Source: Armatimonadota bacterium
GTDB taxonomy: Bacteria > Armatimonadota > SYMT01
Length of the DNA: 6,078 bases
Direction of reading: 5' to 3'
Assembly (NCBI GenBank): GCA_020696885.1
Contig: JAJFMS010000738.1
Coordinates: forward strand, 1-6,078
Each line of letters opens with the position of its first letter. Positions within the stretch are counted from its first letter, which is position 1. A model generated the notes under the pieces. It was not told the DNA's origin, made no database searches, and was given only the letters and a program-made list of their open reading frames with translations. The position numbers were made by a program, and so were the translations under genes. Shown piece by piece: positions 5,992 to 6,078 of the stretch.

Positions 5992-5998
5992 GCTGTGG

Positions 5999-6004
5999 CT
6001 CCTC
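5999..6004 (-). promoter_or_regulatory. Ribosome binding site of the PhnP-like hydrolase
   Basis: GAGGAG on the minus strand, seven bases before the ATG at 5991. It supports that start. Confidence 0.75.
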
Positions 6005-6015
6005 GTGTCCAGGCT

Positions 6016-6024
6016 ATCTTAGCA
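6016..6024 (-). promoter_or_regulatory. Possible extended -10 promoter element for the hydrolase-panD pair
   Basis: TGCTAAGAT on the minus strand fits an extended -10 (TGN followed by a 4-of-6 match to TATAAT). No good -35 is found 16-18 bases upstream. It would give a leader of about 17 bases with the ribosome site inside. Positions 6025-6078 show no gene I can support; an 18-codon frame ending in TAA at 6019-6021 could be the tail of an upstream gene or chance. Confidence 0.25.
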
Positions 6025-6078
6025 GCGTGATCTCGGGTTAGTCGTCTGCGGCACGCACCGTTCTCCGGCAGCCATCAC

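Noticed and set aside
5299..6030. Long plus-strand reading frame opposite the PhnP-like hydrolase
   Set aside because: Antisense shadow in GC-rich DNA. The minus strand encodes an intact metal centre and cysteine cluster.
1..6078. CRISPR arrays, insertion sequences, attachment sites, tRNA or rRNA
   Set aside because: No regularly spaced direct repeats, transposase motifs, tRNA cloverleaf signals or rRNA-like stretches were seen on either strand.

Overview
The window is GC-rich chromosomal DNA that looks like the core genome of an aerobic, probably Gram-negative-type bacterium. Three things suggest this: an exported PQQ-type beta-propeller opening with the DWPQWRGP motif (common in Gemmatimonadota, Acidobacteriota, Planctomycetota and similar phyla), the oxygen-dependent glycine oxidase ThiO in place of radical-SAM ThiH, and TTGACG/TATACT-type promoters. 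The phylum cannot be fixed from this sequence. I see no mobile element, CRISPR array, tRNA or rRNA.

Layout. Positions 1-254 are non-coding leader with one perfect palindrome. Positions 255-1637 (+) encode an exported beta-propeller protein. Positions 1638-1771 separate it from a convergent minus-strand block. That block, in transcription order, is: a PhnP-like metallo-beta-lactamase-fold hydrolase (5991-5203), panD (5183-4776), a thiamine promoter (4768-4739), a TPP riboswitch (4703-4622), an intrinsic terminator (4578-4549), then thiG (4506-3715), a thiE/tenI-family gene (3715-3143), thiS (3127-2930) and thiO (2887-1772).

Function. thiG, thiS and thiO make the thiazole half of thiamine: ThiO supplies dehydroglycine (iminoacetate), ThiS carries sulfur as a C-terminal thiocarboxylate, and ThiG builds the ring. 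A ThiE/TenI-fold protein would then aromatise the thiazole (TenI) or couple it to the pyrimidine (ThiE). Transcription into the operon appears to be controlled by a complete TPP-sensing attenuator. The 3' strand of the aptamer can pair with the 5' arm of the terminator, so TPP binding should free the terminator. PanD makes beta-alanine for pantothenate/CoA; it shares a likely transcript with the hydrolase, and no clear terminator separates it from the thiamine promoter.

The most notable observation is in the thiE/tenI-family gene. It has the QLREK motif, the GRSAH segment and the IPVIAIGG phosphate-loop region, but it is about 25 residues short in the middle. The missing part is where the family carries its N-D/G-R and D-G-V-H-L-G segments. 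The reading frame is intact, so the gene is either a functionally divergent protein, an in-frame deletion, or an assembly artefact.
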